Shown here in pieces: positions 1 to 8,419 of a stretch of DNA of 64,000 nt (position 1 is the first letter of the stretch; each line of letters starts with the position of its first letter). The DNA lies in assembly GCA_031082185.1 (NCBI GenBank), contig JAVHLI010000002.1, forward strand, positions 62,001 to 126,000, given 5' to 3'. The notes under the pieces are model-generated. The model saw only the letters and a list, made by a program, of their open reading frames with translations, had not been told where the DNA came from and did not search any database. The translations under genes were made by a program, and so were the position numbers. Origin of the DNA: a bacterium. Its GTDB lineage: Bacteria > Sysuimicrobiota > Sysuimicrobiia > Sysuimicrobiales > Humicultoraceae.

Positions 1-2127
1 GGCCCACAGCCAGGTGTCGCCTCGGATCTCGCGGCCGGCAGTGTCTCTGGCGATCGCCAATATCTGCACATAGCCGCTGCGCGGCAGCGTCACCGTCGCC
101 GGGACCGAACCGTCCGGTCCGGTGGTGACCGTTTGCGTCCACGCCTTCAGGCCAACATACTCTCGGCGGCCGTAGTCCCACCGCACGTACGACGTCTCCA
201 GCGTCACGCTGACGCCGGGCACCGGGCGCCGGTCGAGGTCGCGCACCAGCACCGTCGTACTCACCGGGCGCCCCGGCTCGACGAAGTATCGCTCGGGCCT
301 CAGCATCACCCTGAAATCACCGGCGGCCACCTCAATGTCGCGCGAGACCGTCACCTCCCGGCCGCTGGTATCACTCACCGACACCTGGACGCTGAAGATC
401 TGATCTTGCGGCGTGTCGGTGGCGTCGGGGAACTCCGCGCGGAAGCCGATCGCCGCCTTGCCCTGCTCGTCGAGCTTCACTTCGCCCTCGGCGACCGGGC
501 GACCGTCGCCGTAGTAGCCCTCGGACGTCCCCATGTCCTCGTCCGGTTCCTCGTCGTAGAGTGCCTGCCACTGGGCATACCAGTTGGGCGTCCGGTATAC
601 CGTGTAGCTTGCCTTCGCGCCCGCCACCGGCGCGCCGAAGTAGAACTGCGCCGACAGCTCGATCCGCACCTGATCGCCGCGGAGGTACCGCGGCTTCTCC
701 GCGGCCAGCGAGACCGAAAACTCGGGCTTGCGGTAGGCCGCGACCACGATGTCGTGCGTAGTCGTGGACTCGCCCGCAGTGAGCACCAGGGAGTAGAAGC
801 CTGTGGGCGCCTCAGGGCTGAGGTCGAACTCGCTGTGGAACGACCCAAAGGCGTTGGTAAGGTGCCGCTGCCGCAGCAGTGGTTCGCCGTCTGGATCCTG
901 CACCTCGATGCGCACGGCCTCGCCGGCGGGCACCGCGTACGGCGCGCCGCGACCGACCTTCCGCCGGACGATGCCCTTGAAGTGGATGCGCTGACCGGGC
1001 CGGTAGATGGGACGGTCGGTGTAGGCATGCAGGGCAAACGGACCGCCCTGCTCGAGACGGTAATCCCTCCTGCCGATCACGGCCTCATCGGCGCCACGTT
1101 GCGCTATGGTCATGAGGTAGAACGTGTCCAGGGTCGCAGGGAGTGCGATCCGGGCGATGCCCTCCTTCGAGGTGCGACCCTTCGCAAGGACTTTTCCGTC
1201 CTTGTAGAGGCGGACCGTGCTATCGGCGACGGGCGTGCCGGCCAGCGCGTCTGCGACGAAAGCCAGGGCCTCACCGGGTGCCCGTTTCAGTACCAGCGCG
1301 GTGTCTGACACCAGCAGCCAAGTGGACACCGTGGCGCCAACGTACCGGGCTTCGACGAGATACAAACCCACCGGCTGTTGTCCGAAGTCGAGCGTCTTCG
1401 TGTAGAAACCCTCTATGCCAGCTTCATTGACACGATACCCGCGTTCCAGAACCACCCGGGGTGGCGCCACCCCGGGTGGATGGAGCAGGACCTCGGGGAG
1501 GGGTCTGTCGGGCCGCCAATCCTCGCCGCCGTAGGACAGCGCGCGGGCGGTCCTCTGATCGCTCAACAGATCTGAGAGGCGCGTTCGAAAGACCCGGACC
1601 GCGATCTCCCGCGCCGCGCCCGTCGTGGAATCCACGTACCCACGCACCGGCAGGGTCATGCTCTCCGCCGTCGTGAAGTGGCGTTTCGGTCCAACGAGCT
1701 GCAACTGCGGTCTGGCAAAGGACAGCGCGAGCCTGATGGAGGACGTGCGGGCCTCATCAACGCGCACATATTCTTCCTCGACCGAGAAGGTGTCCAGATA
1801 GGCGGCGACCTGGTACTCGCCCGCCCGGACATGCGCCAGGGAGAACCCGCCGGACGCATCGGTCAGCGCATAGTACAACTTCGGTTTCTCCTCACCCTCG
1901 GCGTTCACGGAAGTCAAGACCACCTGGGCGCCGGCCACCGGCACATAGGTCTTGGCATTGACGACCTGGCCCTGGACGCGGCCGACCGGCGGCTGCTCAA
2001 CTATCGCGTAGGCCAGGACCGCTCCGACGCACACGCAGGCCGCGATCGCCGCGGCGAAACGAGGCCGGATCAAGTGCGCAATGCGGACCGCCGGGGATGC
2101 CGAAGGGCTACTCACGACTCGACTCAT
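1..2127 (-). CDS. Alpha-2-macroglobulin family protein, N-terminal 709 codons (3' end beyond window)
   Basis: I translated the reverse complement: one frame is open from ATG at 2127 to the window edge. The product starts with a basic stretch and one hydrophobic segment (about residues 24-42), a signal anchor or signal peptide. A carboxypeptidase-regulatory-like fold follows (about 50-120, VQGQVVNAKTYVPVAGAQVV), then macroglobulin domains. Residues about 368-378 carry the MG2 hallmark TDRPIYRPGQ. Bacterial A2Ms are periplasmic or surface protease traps; the bait region and any CLEQ thioester would lie outside the window, so their presence cannot be judged. The ATG overlaps the stop of the upstream polytopic gene (ATGA), so the two are probably co-translated. 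The frame contains a perfect 28-bp palindrome (see repeat). Confidence 0.9.
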   Translation of the reverse strand, partial: MSRVVSSPSASPAVRIAHLIRPRFAAAIAACVCVGAVLAYAIVEQPPVGRVQGQVVNAKTYVPVAGAQVVLTSVNAEGEEKPKLYYALTDASGGFSLAHVRAGEYQVAAYLDTFSVEEEYVRVDEARTSSIRLALSFARPQLQLVGPKRHFTTAESMTLPVRGYVDSTTGAAREIAVRVFRTRLSDLLSDQRTARALSYGGEDWRPDRPLPEVLLHPPGVAPPRVVLERGYRVNEAGIEGFYTKTLDFGQQPVGLYLVEARYVGATVSTWLLVSDTALVLKRAPGEALAFVADALAGTPVADSTVRLYKDGKVLAKGRTSKEGIARIALPATLDTFYLMTIAQRGADEAVIGRRDYRLEQGGPFALHAYTDRPIYRPGQRIHFKGIVRRKVGRGAPYAVPAGEAVRIEVQDPDGEPLLRQRHLTNAFGSFHSEFDLSPEAPTGFYSLVLTAGESTTTHDIVVAAYRKPEFSVSLAAEKPRYLRGDQVRIELSAQFYFGAPVAGAKASYTVYRTPNWYAQWQALYDEEPDEDMGTSEGYYGDGRPVAEGEVKLDEQGKAAIGFRAEFPDATDTPQDQIFSVQVSVSDTSGREVTVSRDIEVAAGDFRVMLRPERYFVEPGRPVSTTVLVRDLDRRPVPGVSVTLETSYVRWDYGRREYVGLKAWTQTVTTGPDGSVPATVTLPRSGYVQILAIARDTAGREIRGDTWLWA
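1452..1479. repeat. Perfect 28-bp palindrome inside the A2M gene
   Basis: Left half ccacccggggtggc (1452-1465) is followed directly by its exact reverse complement gccaccccgggtgg (1466-1479), with no spacer. It lies about codon 220 of the A2M frame and encodes a Pro/Gly/Val-rich linker. It does not break the frame. Confidence 0.95.
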
Positions 2128-3767
2128 TTCTGCGCTCCCTCGGCGGCGAGGAGCTCACGCCGCCTGTTCCACCAGCCTGCGATCCGCGGCCAGTAGTCCA
2201 CGGCCAGGATCGCCACAAGCACTACCGCGGCCAGCCAGCCCAGCACGCGGAGTTTCTCGGCCCGCGGCAGGTCGGCGACCCTGAGCACCTCATGCGACCA
2301 CTGGGTCAGCGGCAGCGCCAGTGCGAGCGCCACCAGCGCATGCAGCCGGCCTCCCTGCACGATCGCACACGACAGCGCAAGCCCGGCCAGCAGCCCGATG
2401 GCCGCGCGCGCTCCCCACAGGACCAGCAGCGCACCCGGCAGTGCCAGCGCAACGACCAGGACGAACAGCAGTCTCATCAGGCCTCGCCCGGGCGATTCCC
2501 CACCGCCGCCCCCGGACGACAGCATGCCGGCCAGCAGCGATGGGGCCACTGCGCCGGCGATGAGCGTGAAGATCGCGAAGTGATCGGTCAACACCGCGCC
2601 CGACAGATCGGTCTGGAATCGCTGGAGGAACAACCGGTAGAGCAGCACGATCACACCGAGGGTCAGCAGCGAGGTGATGCGGGCGGCCGGGTCGCTCACC
2701 GCCTCCTGCGCCGGGCCGCCGCCCTCGGGTGCGCGGCCGACGCCGAGCGCCAGCACGACACCGGCAGGCAGCCAGGCAGCCACCAGCATGACCCCCACGC
2801 CATAGCCGATCAGCAGATAGAAGGACGCCACCGTGGCGCCCAGCACCACGAGCGCCGCGAGCGCCACGTCCACAGGGAGTCCGTTCGCAGGGGAGCGTGA
2901 GCCGCCGCGGGCCTCGCGCATGCCTTCGCTGGTGAGCCACCAGAGGATGAAGGGCGCAACCAGACCAACGGCTGCGGCCAGCACGAACCGCGGCTGCATC
3001 AGGATGTGCTGCCCCACGATGTACGCCAGTGCGGCCAGCAGGAGCGCGCCCAGCAGCGTCCACAAGGCGCCGGAGGACCGGCCGGAGCGGCTCGCGCCGC
3101 CGCGACCGGCCGAGGCCAGCAGTCCGGTCACCAGCACGATGAGCGGGACACCGGCCGCCAGGATCACCGCGGCAATGCTCCACTCCGCGCCTTCTGAGGC
3201 GGCCGTATCCCGGTAGTGCCCCATGGCGGCGGTCGCGAAGAGCGTAACGGCGAAACCGGTCCCCGCGGCAAGCAGAGTGGAAGGCGCGAGGCCGGATGAA
3301 GCCGTGTCCGCAGACGCCGGCCCTGGGACGCGGATTGCGCCGAGCGCCAGGATCAGCGAGACCAGGAGCCATCCCGACGCGGCGCCTATCAGACTATCCA
3401 CGAGAGTGGGGCGCAACCAGAGCAGAACACCTGCGGCGGCGGCCACCGCCGCGAAGTACGATGCGACGATCGCTGCCATGCCCCTAGATCTGCTGGTCGC
3501 ATTCCCAGCGGGCAGCGCGACCCATCCTGCCAGCAGCGCCGCCAGACCGCCGAGCACCGCGCCATGGCCCCATCCCTGACCTGCCGGCCACAAGGCCCGC
3601 CCCGGAATTGTCAGGGCGGCGATGAGGACAAGCGCTCCAAAGGCGGCCACCGCGAACACCGGAGTGAACCGGCGTCCGTCTGCGCGCTCCCGCCGGATCA
3701 GCAGCCATCCGGCGATCCACCCGAGCAACCCAAGGATGAAGACCCCGAGCAAAAGGCTACGGTCCAT
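2124..3767 (-). CDS. Polytopic membrane protein of unknown family (547 aa)
   Basis: The sequence is mostly hydrophobic helices rich in Ala, Leu, Gly and Val, with about 12 or more membrane segments spread over the whole length and short charged loops, starting MDRSLLLGVFILGLLGWIAG. I do not recognise the family or any catalytic motif. The ATG at 3767 is chosen because GGAGGAG stands about 8 bases upstream; the frame stays open 26 codons further, but that extension is Ser/Arg-rich and unconvincing. The gene overlaps the small upstream membrane gene by 11 bases and the A2M gene by 4, so the three form a membrane/envelope operon. It could serve as a channel, sensor or assembly partner for the A2M protein (inference only). 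Confidence 0.75.
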   Translation of the reverse strand: MDRSLLLGVFILGLLGWIAGWLLIRRERADGRRFTPVFAVAAFGALVLIAALTIPGRALWPAGQGWGHGAVLGGLAALLAGWVALPAGNATSRSRGMAAIVASYFAAVAAAAGVLLWLRPTLVDSLIGAASGWLLVSLILALGAIRVPGPASADTASSGLAPSTLLAAGTGFAVTLFATAAMGHYRDTAASEGAEWSIAAVILAAGVPLIVLVTGLLASAGRGGASRSGRSSGALWTLLGALLLAALAYIVGQHILMQPRFVLAAAVGLVAPFILWWLTSEGMREARGGSRSPANGLPVDVALAALVVLGATVASFYLLIGYGVGVMLVAAWLPAGVVLALGVGRAPEGGGPAQEAVSDPAARITSLLTLGVIVLLYRLFLQRFQTDLSGAVLTDHFAIFTLIAGAVAPSLLAGMLSSGGGGGESPGRGLMRLLFVLVVALALPGALLVLWGARAAIGLLAGLALSCAIVQGGRLHALVALALALPLTQWSHEVLRVADLPRAEKLRVLGWLAAVVLVAILAVDYWPRIAGWWNRRRELLAAEGAQK

Positions 3768-3936
3768 ACGACACGCTCCTCCGCCACTTCCAGATCGAGA
3801 ACGTCGCCGCCGCGAGAACCATGAAGGCGACGATGCCCGCTGCAAGGCATGGGGGTGATTGGGAAATAGCGCTTGCCGACGTGTGTTGAGGGACGGTAGT
3901 CGGAACTTCAGGGTCTAGAGGGCTACCGCACACCAT
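3757..3936 (-). CDS. Small single-pass membrane protein, 59 aa
   Basis: ATG at 3936 is preceded by GAGGGGAG with a normal spacer. The product has a polar N-terminal half (Pro, Ser, Thr, two Cys) and one C-terminal membrane helix (IVAFMVLAAATFSIW) followed by basic residues (KWRR), which predicts an outside N-terminus and inside C-terminus. The TAG stop overlaps the start of the polytopic gene by 11 bases, so coupling is likely. I recognise no family. A longer frame to 4005 exists but has no ribosome site. It is the first gene of the A2M operon, so it may be a small subunit of the polytopic protein. Confidence 0.55.
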   Translation of the reverse strand: MVCGSPLDPEVPTTVPQHTSASAISQSPPCLAAGIVAFMVLAAATFSIWKWRRSVSYGP

Positions 3937-4397
3937 GGCGACGCTCCCCTCTGCGTAGAGTGACTGCCGCGAGCATCGCCCTTCCGGCGGGCGGCCATCG
4001 GACAACCCATTGCGTCTATTCGGTCCGGCGGCGATCCTCCCTCTTGAGATTCAGCCCTCGCGCCGGAAGTCGCACCTCCCTCAGAACCGATCACCGATGC
4101 GGGGGAGGCCCCGCATTGCGGGCAGTGTGCTGCGACGGACGGGGCAGAACACTTGGGAAGAAGCCCGCGCCCGGCGACAGCAGATTCGACAGAACCGGCC
4201 AGGGGCCAAGGAGCGGCGCGGGTTCACGAGCGAGCAGGGAGGCCGCGAGAGGCACTTTGCGACCCATCCGGTTCGAACCAACACGTGGGGACTTCGGCAG
4301 GCCGTACTGCCTGGCGCGGACATCAATCGACACCTTGGCGCTGCTCGACACGCTACCCGAGGGGGACAGTCTGGAAAACGGTTCGAATTCTTTGCGA
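3937..4397. other. Non-coding gap between tmRNA and the A2M operon
   Basis: These 461 bases lie downstream of tmRNA and upstream of the small membrane gene. Short open frames occur on both strands but none has a ribosome site or protein-like composition. No clear intrinsic terminator (GC stem plus T run) follows the tmRNA 3' end on the minus strand. The region should hold the promoter of the A2M operon, but I could not assign a convincing -35/-10 pair. Confidence 0.5.
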
Positions 4398-4747
4398 TGG
4401 TGGAGGCGGCGGGAATCGAACCCGCGTCCTGAGTGGATGAGGGCGGAGCCTCTACGAGCGTAGTCCGCGCTTTGGTTCTCGCCGTCTGGGCCTCCCGCAG
4501 ACCGGATGCCCGAACAGCCAGCCCGTTGGGATTCCCGTCACGCGTCCCGGGCCAGGACGCCCGACGGTAGCCGGCTTGTGGCGCTCAGCCCGGGCCGCCG
4601 GCCCTACCAGGTGAGCGTCGACGCTATTTAAGCGGCGAGTGCGTACTGTGTGTTGGCGTTTATGCGCCTGCCAGTTGATTAACGAGGACCTGACCACCTC
4701 GGCTCGCAGCTCTGCTGCTTCCCACCCAGTCGAAACCGATCGCCCCC
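4398..4747 (-). ncRNA. ssrA: tmRNA (ssrA), tag ANTQYALAA
   Basis: The minus strand begins GGGGGCGATCGGTTTCGAC at 4747 and ends with the T-arm and acceptor GGTTCGATTCCCGCC...CCACCA at 4398. The 5' GGGGGCG pairs with 3' CGCCUCC; the third pair is G-U, the alanine identity element read by AlaRS. The tag frame lies at 4657-4628: GCC AAC ACA CAG TAC GCA CTC GCC GCT TAA, giving ANTQYALAA, preceded by the typical CATAAAC just before the resume codon. The RNA rescues ribosomes stalled on broken messages and marks the product for ClpXP-type proteases. Length 350 nt is normal for a one-piece tmRNA. Its partner smpB is at 7606-8112. Confidence 0.97.
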
Positions 4748-4780
4748 ACATTCTGGCTGCGGTCGCAACCAAGCACCCTC

Positions 4781-4786
4781 ATTATA
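4781..4786 (-). promoter_or_regulatory. Extended -10 promoter of tmRNA
   Basis: The minus strand reads TGGTATAAT here: a perfect TATAAT with the TGn extension. No good -35 is present at 16-18 bases. Transcription would start near 4774, about 27 bases before the mature 5' end, which fits a precursor trimmed by RNase P. Confidence 0.7.
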
Positions 4787-4800
4787 CCATGAACACGGGC

Positions 4801-5895
4801 TCACCCGGCCTGGCCTGCCGCCCTGCGCAGCCGGTCCATGACCGCCCTGCCCAGGCCCTGTTCCGGAATTCCCTCCACGACGATCGCGTCGAGACCCGCG
4901 TCGTCGAGCTCGCGCAGGAGGGCGAACAGCTTGGCGGCGACCGCCGCCGGATCGGTGCGCGGCCCCATCACCCGCACGACCGCACCCTCGGGAACTCCGG
5001 AAGCGGCCTCGGCGGTCACCATAACGCCGACGCGCAGGCCCTCGTCCCACAGCAGGCGCACGGCCGCGGACAGCTCGGCGCCGGGCTGCGCGGCGCCGAC
5101 CTCCTCCGGCAGAACCTTCTCCGGTGGGACCTCCACCAGCACCACCCTTGCCCGCGGCGCGTAGTGACGGTATCGCGTGCCGGGCGAGCGTTCCAGCGCG
5201 ACCTGCACCTCCGGCGCAGCGGTGCCTGCCGCGGCGGCACCCGGCGCGGGAACGGTCACCTGACCGACGATCGTCACAAGTTGTTCCAGCGATACCCCGC
5301 CCGGCCGCAGGAGCACTGGAGGATCGCAGGTGAGGTCGAGCACCGTGGACTCCACCCCCACCGGGGTCGGGCCCCCGTCGAGCACGAGTTCAACCGACCC
5401 ACCCAGGTCGGCAAGCACGTGCTGCGCCGTGGTCGGACTGGGCCGGCCCGACCGGTTCGCGCTGGGCGCGGCCACCGGGCATCCGGCGGCGCGGATCAAG
5501 GCAAGTGCAACCGGGTGCGCGGGCATGCGCACGGCCACCGTCGGCAGTCCGCCTCTCGTCACGGAAGGCACCACCGGCGCGGCCGGCAGGACGAGGGTCA
5601 GCGGTCCAGGCCAGCAGCGCGCTATCAGGGTCTGCGCCGCCGCGGGCACGTTGCTGACCAGTCCGCCCAGGGCGTTGGAATCGGCGATATGGACGATGAT
5701 CGGGTTATCCACCGGGCGGCCCTTGGCGGCGAAGATACGCTCCACCGCACGCGGGTTCAGGGCATCCGCGCCCAAGCCGTAGACCGTCTCCGTGGGAAAG
5801 GCCACAAGGCCGCCGTCAGAGAGGACCGCGGCCGCCTCGCCGATGGCCGCGGGGTCGGGTGTGCCGGGATCAACCGTCAGGATGCGTGCGGGCAT
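4801..5895 (-). CDS. tsaC: L-threonylcarbamoyladenylate synthase, Sua5 type
   Basis: The 364-residue product makes threonylcarbamoyl-AMP from threonine, bicarbonate and ATP, the first step of t6A37 tRNA modification. It has the YrdC domain in the N-terminal 200 residues (PTETVYGLGADA, KGRPVDNP, SANRSGRPSPTTAQHV) and an extra C-terminal Sua5 domain (about 235-364), so it is the long Sua5 form, not short TsaC. The linker motif SPGTRYRHYAP is typical of Sua5. The ATG at 5895 gives the standard N-terminus and lies 5 bases after the purK stop; the longer open frame would run into purK. It closes the smpB-purE-purK operon just upstream of tmRNA. Confidence 0.92.
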   Translation of the reverse strand: MPARILTVDPGTPDPAAIGEAAAVLSDGGLVAFPTETVYGLGADALNPRAVERIFAAKGRPVDNPIIVHIADSNALGGLVSNVPAAAQTLIARCWPGPLTLVLPAAPVVPSVTRGGLPTVAVRMPAHPVALALIRAAGCPVAAPSANRSGRPSPTTAQHVLADLGGSVELVLDGGPTPVGVESTVLDLTCDPPVLLRPGGVSLEQLVTIVGQVTVPAPGAAAAGTAAPEVQVALERSPGTRYRHYAPRARVVLVEVPPEKVLPEEVGAAQPGAELSAAVRLLWDEGLRVGVMVTAEAASGVPEGAVVRVMGPRTDPAAVAAKLFALLRELDDAGLDAIVVEGIPEQGLGRAVMDRLRRAAGQAG

Positions 5896-5900
5896 CTGCC

Positions 5901-7112
5901 TCAGGCGCGGAGGGGCGCCGGCTCCCACCGGAGCATCGCTGCCGCGCGCCGCGCGCGGTCCAACGCCTCCTCGGCGATCTCCCCTAGCGCGGTGACGTGC
6001 CCCATCTTGCGCCGGGGCCACGCCTCGGCCTTCCCGTAGAGGTGCAGCGAGATCCCGGCCACGGCCAGAGCCTCCTCGACCCCCACCAGCCGGACCGGAC
6101 CCTCGCGATCGCCCAGCAGGTTAACCATCGCAGCAGGCGCCAGCAGGCCCGCGTCACCCAGCGGCAACCCGCAGATCGCACGCACGTGCTGCTCGAACTG
6201 CGACGTTGGACAGGCGTTGATCGTGTAGTGGCCTGAGTTGTGGGGACGCGGCGCCAGCTCGTTCACGAGAACTTCGCCGCGATCCATCACGAACATCTCG
6301 ACCGCCAGGACGCCGACGAGATCGAGCGCCGTGGCGATGGACTCGGCGATGCCGGCTGCCCGGTCGGCGACAGTGGCAGGAACCTGCGCCGGCGCCGCCA
6401 CCTCCACCAGGATTCCGTCGTCGTGCACCGTGCGCACGACCGGGTAGACGCGCCGCCCGCCGTCCATCCCGCGCGCGACAACGACCGCGACCTCGCACGC
6501 GAAAGGGATGTGCCGCTCCACGACCAGCGGCCCGCGCTCGAACCCCAGCGCGGCGGCTGCCGGAAGATCGTCGTGCGACGCGACGCGCACCTGTCCGCGC
6601 CCATCGTATCCAAAGAAGGGAATCTTCACCACACAGGGCAGACCCAGGCTGCCTACCGCCTCCTCCATCTCGGCAGCGGAACCGGCCTGGCGCCAGGGGG
6701 CCGTAGGAAACCCGTGCTCCCGCAGGAACTCCTTTTCCCGGATGCGGTGCTGGCAGGCGGCCAGGACCTGGCTCGAAGGCCGGACCGGCCGCAGCGCTTC
6801 CGCGGCCAGCGCGCATGCCAGTGGAACGTGTTCGAGCTCGAACGTCACCACGTCCGAGCACGCAGCCAGATCGGCCACCGCCTCTGCATCGTCGAACGGA
6901 GCCTGAACGTGCGTATCGGCCAGCGCCGCGGCCGGTGCCACCGCGGATGGATCAAGAACGGCCACGCCGTAGCCCATCCGCCGGGCATCCAGCGCCAACA
7001 TGCGGCCCAGTTGGCCGCCGCCGACGATGCCGATCGTCCCACCCGGGGCTAGCGGCGTTGTCTGCGCCAGCGGGGAACCCGCTATCTGCGGAGCGGCCCT
7101 GCCTGCGATCAC
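5901..7112 (-). CDS. purK: 5-(carboxyamino)imidazole ribonucleotide synthase
   Basis: PurK is an ATP-grasp enzyme that carboxylates AIR with bicarbonate and ATP to N5-CAIR in purine synthesis. The frame shows the N-terminal dinucleotide-like motif [14 protein letters not shown], the ATP-grasp core ([15 protein letters not shown]) and the late metal and active-site region [16 protein letters not shown]. At 403 aa it is slightly long because of about 22 extra N-terminal residues. The ATG overlaps the purE stop by 4 bases, so PurE and PurK, consecutive enzymes of the pathway, are coupled. Confidence 0.96.
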   Translation of the reverse strand: MIAGRAAPQIAGSPLAQTTPLAPGGTIGIVGGGQLGRMLALDARRMGYGVAVLDPSAVAPAAALADTHVQAPFDDAEAVADLAACSDVVTFELEHVPLACALAAEALRPVRPSSQVLAACQHRIREKEFLREHGFPTAPWRQAGSAAEMEEAVGSLGLPCVVKIPFFGYDGRGQVRVASHDDLPAAAALGFERGPLVVERHIPFACEVAVVVARGMDGGRRVYPVVRTVHDDGILVEVAAPAQVPATVADRAAGIAESIATALDLVGVLAVEMFVMDRGEVLVNELAPRPHNSGHYTINACPTSQFEQHVRAICGLPLGDAGLLAPAAMVNLLGDREGPVRLVGVEEALAVAGISLHLYGKAEAWPRRKMGHVTALGEIAEEALDRARRAAAMLRWEPAPLRA

Positions 7113-7609
7113 GCCTGATCGGCCTCCCGCACCGCGGCAGCCTGCGCCTCTTGCCGGCGCCGCAGCCGCTCGCGGATCGTCTCATCGCAAAGACCCAGGA
7201 TGCGCGCTGCCAGCAACGCGGCGTTCGCAGCGCCGGCACGGCCGATCGCCATGGTGCCCACCGGCACGCCGGCGGGCATCTGCACGATCGAGAGCAGCGA
7301 GTCGAGGCCTCTCAGGTGCTCGCTGGGGACCGGCACGCCGATCACCGGCAACACGGTCTTGGCAGCGGTCATGCCGGGCAGGTGCGCGGCGCCACCGGCG
7401 CCGGCAATAATCACCTTGATGCCGCGTCGCTCCGCGGCGGCCGCGTACTCGAACATCCAGTCGGGGGTCCGGTGTGCGGAGACCACCTTGACCTCGTGCG
7501 GTATCTCCATCTCGGTCAGGATCTCGACCGCGGCCTCAAGGACCGGCCGGTCAGAGGTACTGCCCATGATGATGCCAACGAGTGGTCCCTGGCCCCAAGC
7601 CTGTGTCAT
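7109..7609 (-). CDS. purE: N5-carboxyaminoimidazole ribonucleotide mutase
   Basis: PurE converts N5-CAIR to CAIR. The 166-residue product has the class I signature at the N-terminus ([16 protein letters not shown]), the catalytic [12 protein letters not shown] region (His45-equivalent) and [12 protein letters not shown]. The ATG overlaps the smpB stop by 4 bases and its own stop overlaps purK by 4. Presence of PurK shows the two-step bacterial route rather than direct AIR carboxylation. Confidence 0.96.
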   Translation of the reverse strand: MTQAWGQGPLVGIIMGSTSDRPVLEAAVEILTEMEIPHEVKVVSAHRTPDWMFEYAAAAERRGIKVIIAGAGGAAHLPGMTAAKTVLPVIGVPVPSEHLRGLDSLLSIVQMPAGVPVGTMAIGRAGAANAALLAARILGLCDETIRERLRRRQEAQAAAVREADQA

Positions 7610-8112
7610 CCGCCCTCTCCCTTTCTCCTGCGCACGCGCGGCTCGACCGACTGCTTCAAGGCGCGCTGCGCCTGGCGCTGTGCCTCCCTCTGCCCGATCG
7701 CCTCGCGCTTGTCGTAGAGCTTCTTGCCGCGTCCCAGCGCCAGCTCGACCCTGGCCCTGCCCCGACGGAAGTACAGGCGCAGCGGCACGAGCGTGTAGCC
7801 CTTCTGCGCGGCCGCCTCTGCCAGGCGCCGGATCTCGCGCTGGTGGAGCAGCAGCTTGCGCGGCCGCAGCGGGTCGTGGTTGAAGATGTTACCGGCGTCG
7901 TAGGGCGGGATGTGCAGGTGGAGCAGCCACGCCTCGCCGCGCTCCACGCGTGCAAACGCTTCGCCCAACGTGACGCGACCACTCCGCAGTGACTTGACCT
8001 CGGTACCGGTCAGCACCAGGCCGGCCTCGACCGACTCCTCGATATGGTACTCGTGTCGAGCCTGGCGGTTGGTGGCAATCAGCTTCTCGTCGCTGTGCTC
8101 AGGCACGGCCAA
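7606..8112 (-). CDS. smpB: SsrA-binding protein SmpB
   Basis: SmpB binds the tRNA-like domain of tmRNA and places it in the empty A site of stalled ribosomes. The 168-residue product carries the OB-fold core ([31 protein letters not shown], here split by me into its known parts), HIPPYDAGN and the C-terminal basic helix with [15 protein letters not shown], which reads the mRNA channel. The tmRNA gene is only 2.9 kb downstream on the same strand, separated by purE, purK and sua5. The start overlaps the upstream membrane-protein gene by 14 bases. Confidence 0.96.
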   Translation of the reverse strand: MAVPEHSDEKLIATNRQARHEYHIEESVEAGLVLTGTEVKSLRSGRVTLGEAFARVERGEAWLLHLHIPPYDAGNIFNHDPLRPRKLLLHQREIRRLAEAAAQKGYTLVPLRLYFRRGRARVELALGRGKKLYDKREAIGQREAQRQAQRALKQSVEPRVRRRKGEGG

Positions 8113-8365
8113 GGGACCTCAGCATGGAACAGGTCAGGATGCACAGCGCACCGACGGGCGCTGTGCTGATCGCCAGAACCCACAGATCCGGGCGGAACGC
8201 CGCGGCTCCAAAGGCAAGTGTCAGTATCAGCCAGCCGGCGGTCTCCAGGTGGGCGAAGAACCCTCCCTGTCGGCGACCGCTCAGGTAGGCCGCGTGGTGG
8301 CGCACCGTGGTCGCGAGGGTCACCAGGGAAACAATCAGAGCCGCTAGGCGTAGCGCGTCACTCAT
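8099..8365 (-). CDS. Small membrane protein of unknown function, 88 aa
   Basis: Three hydrophobic helices are visible (LRLAALIVSLVTLATTV, LETAGWLILTLAFGAAAF and a C-terminal LWVLAISTAPVGALCILTC). I do not recognise a family. ATG at 8365 is used; a GTG three codons upstream (8374) is an alternative, and neither has a strong ribosome site. The 3' end overlaps smpB by 14 bases, which supports a real gene in the same transcript. Confidence 0.5.
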   Translation of the reverse strand: MSDALRLAALIVSLVTLATTVRHHAAYLSGRRQGGFFAHLETAGWLILTLAFGAAAFRPDLWVLAISTAPVGALCILTCSMLRSLGRA

Positions 8366-8419
8366 AGATACCACTGGCTTCGCCCACGCGGGAAGCCGCC
8401 CCTGCCCAATCAGCCGATG

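Noticed and set aside
3937-4397. Possible gene in the gap beside tmRNA (frames at 3960-4463 and 4081-4351)
   Set aside because: Each frame lacks a ribosome site, has composition typical of random GC-rich sequence, and some run into the tmRNA gene.
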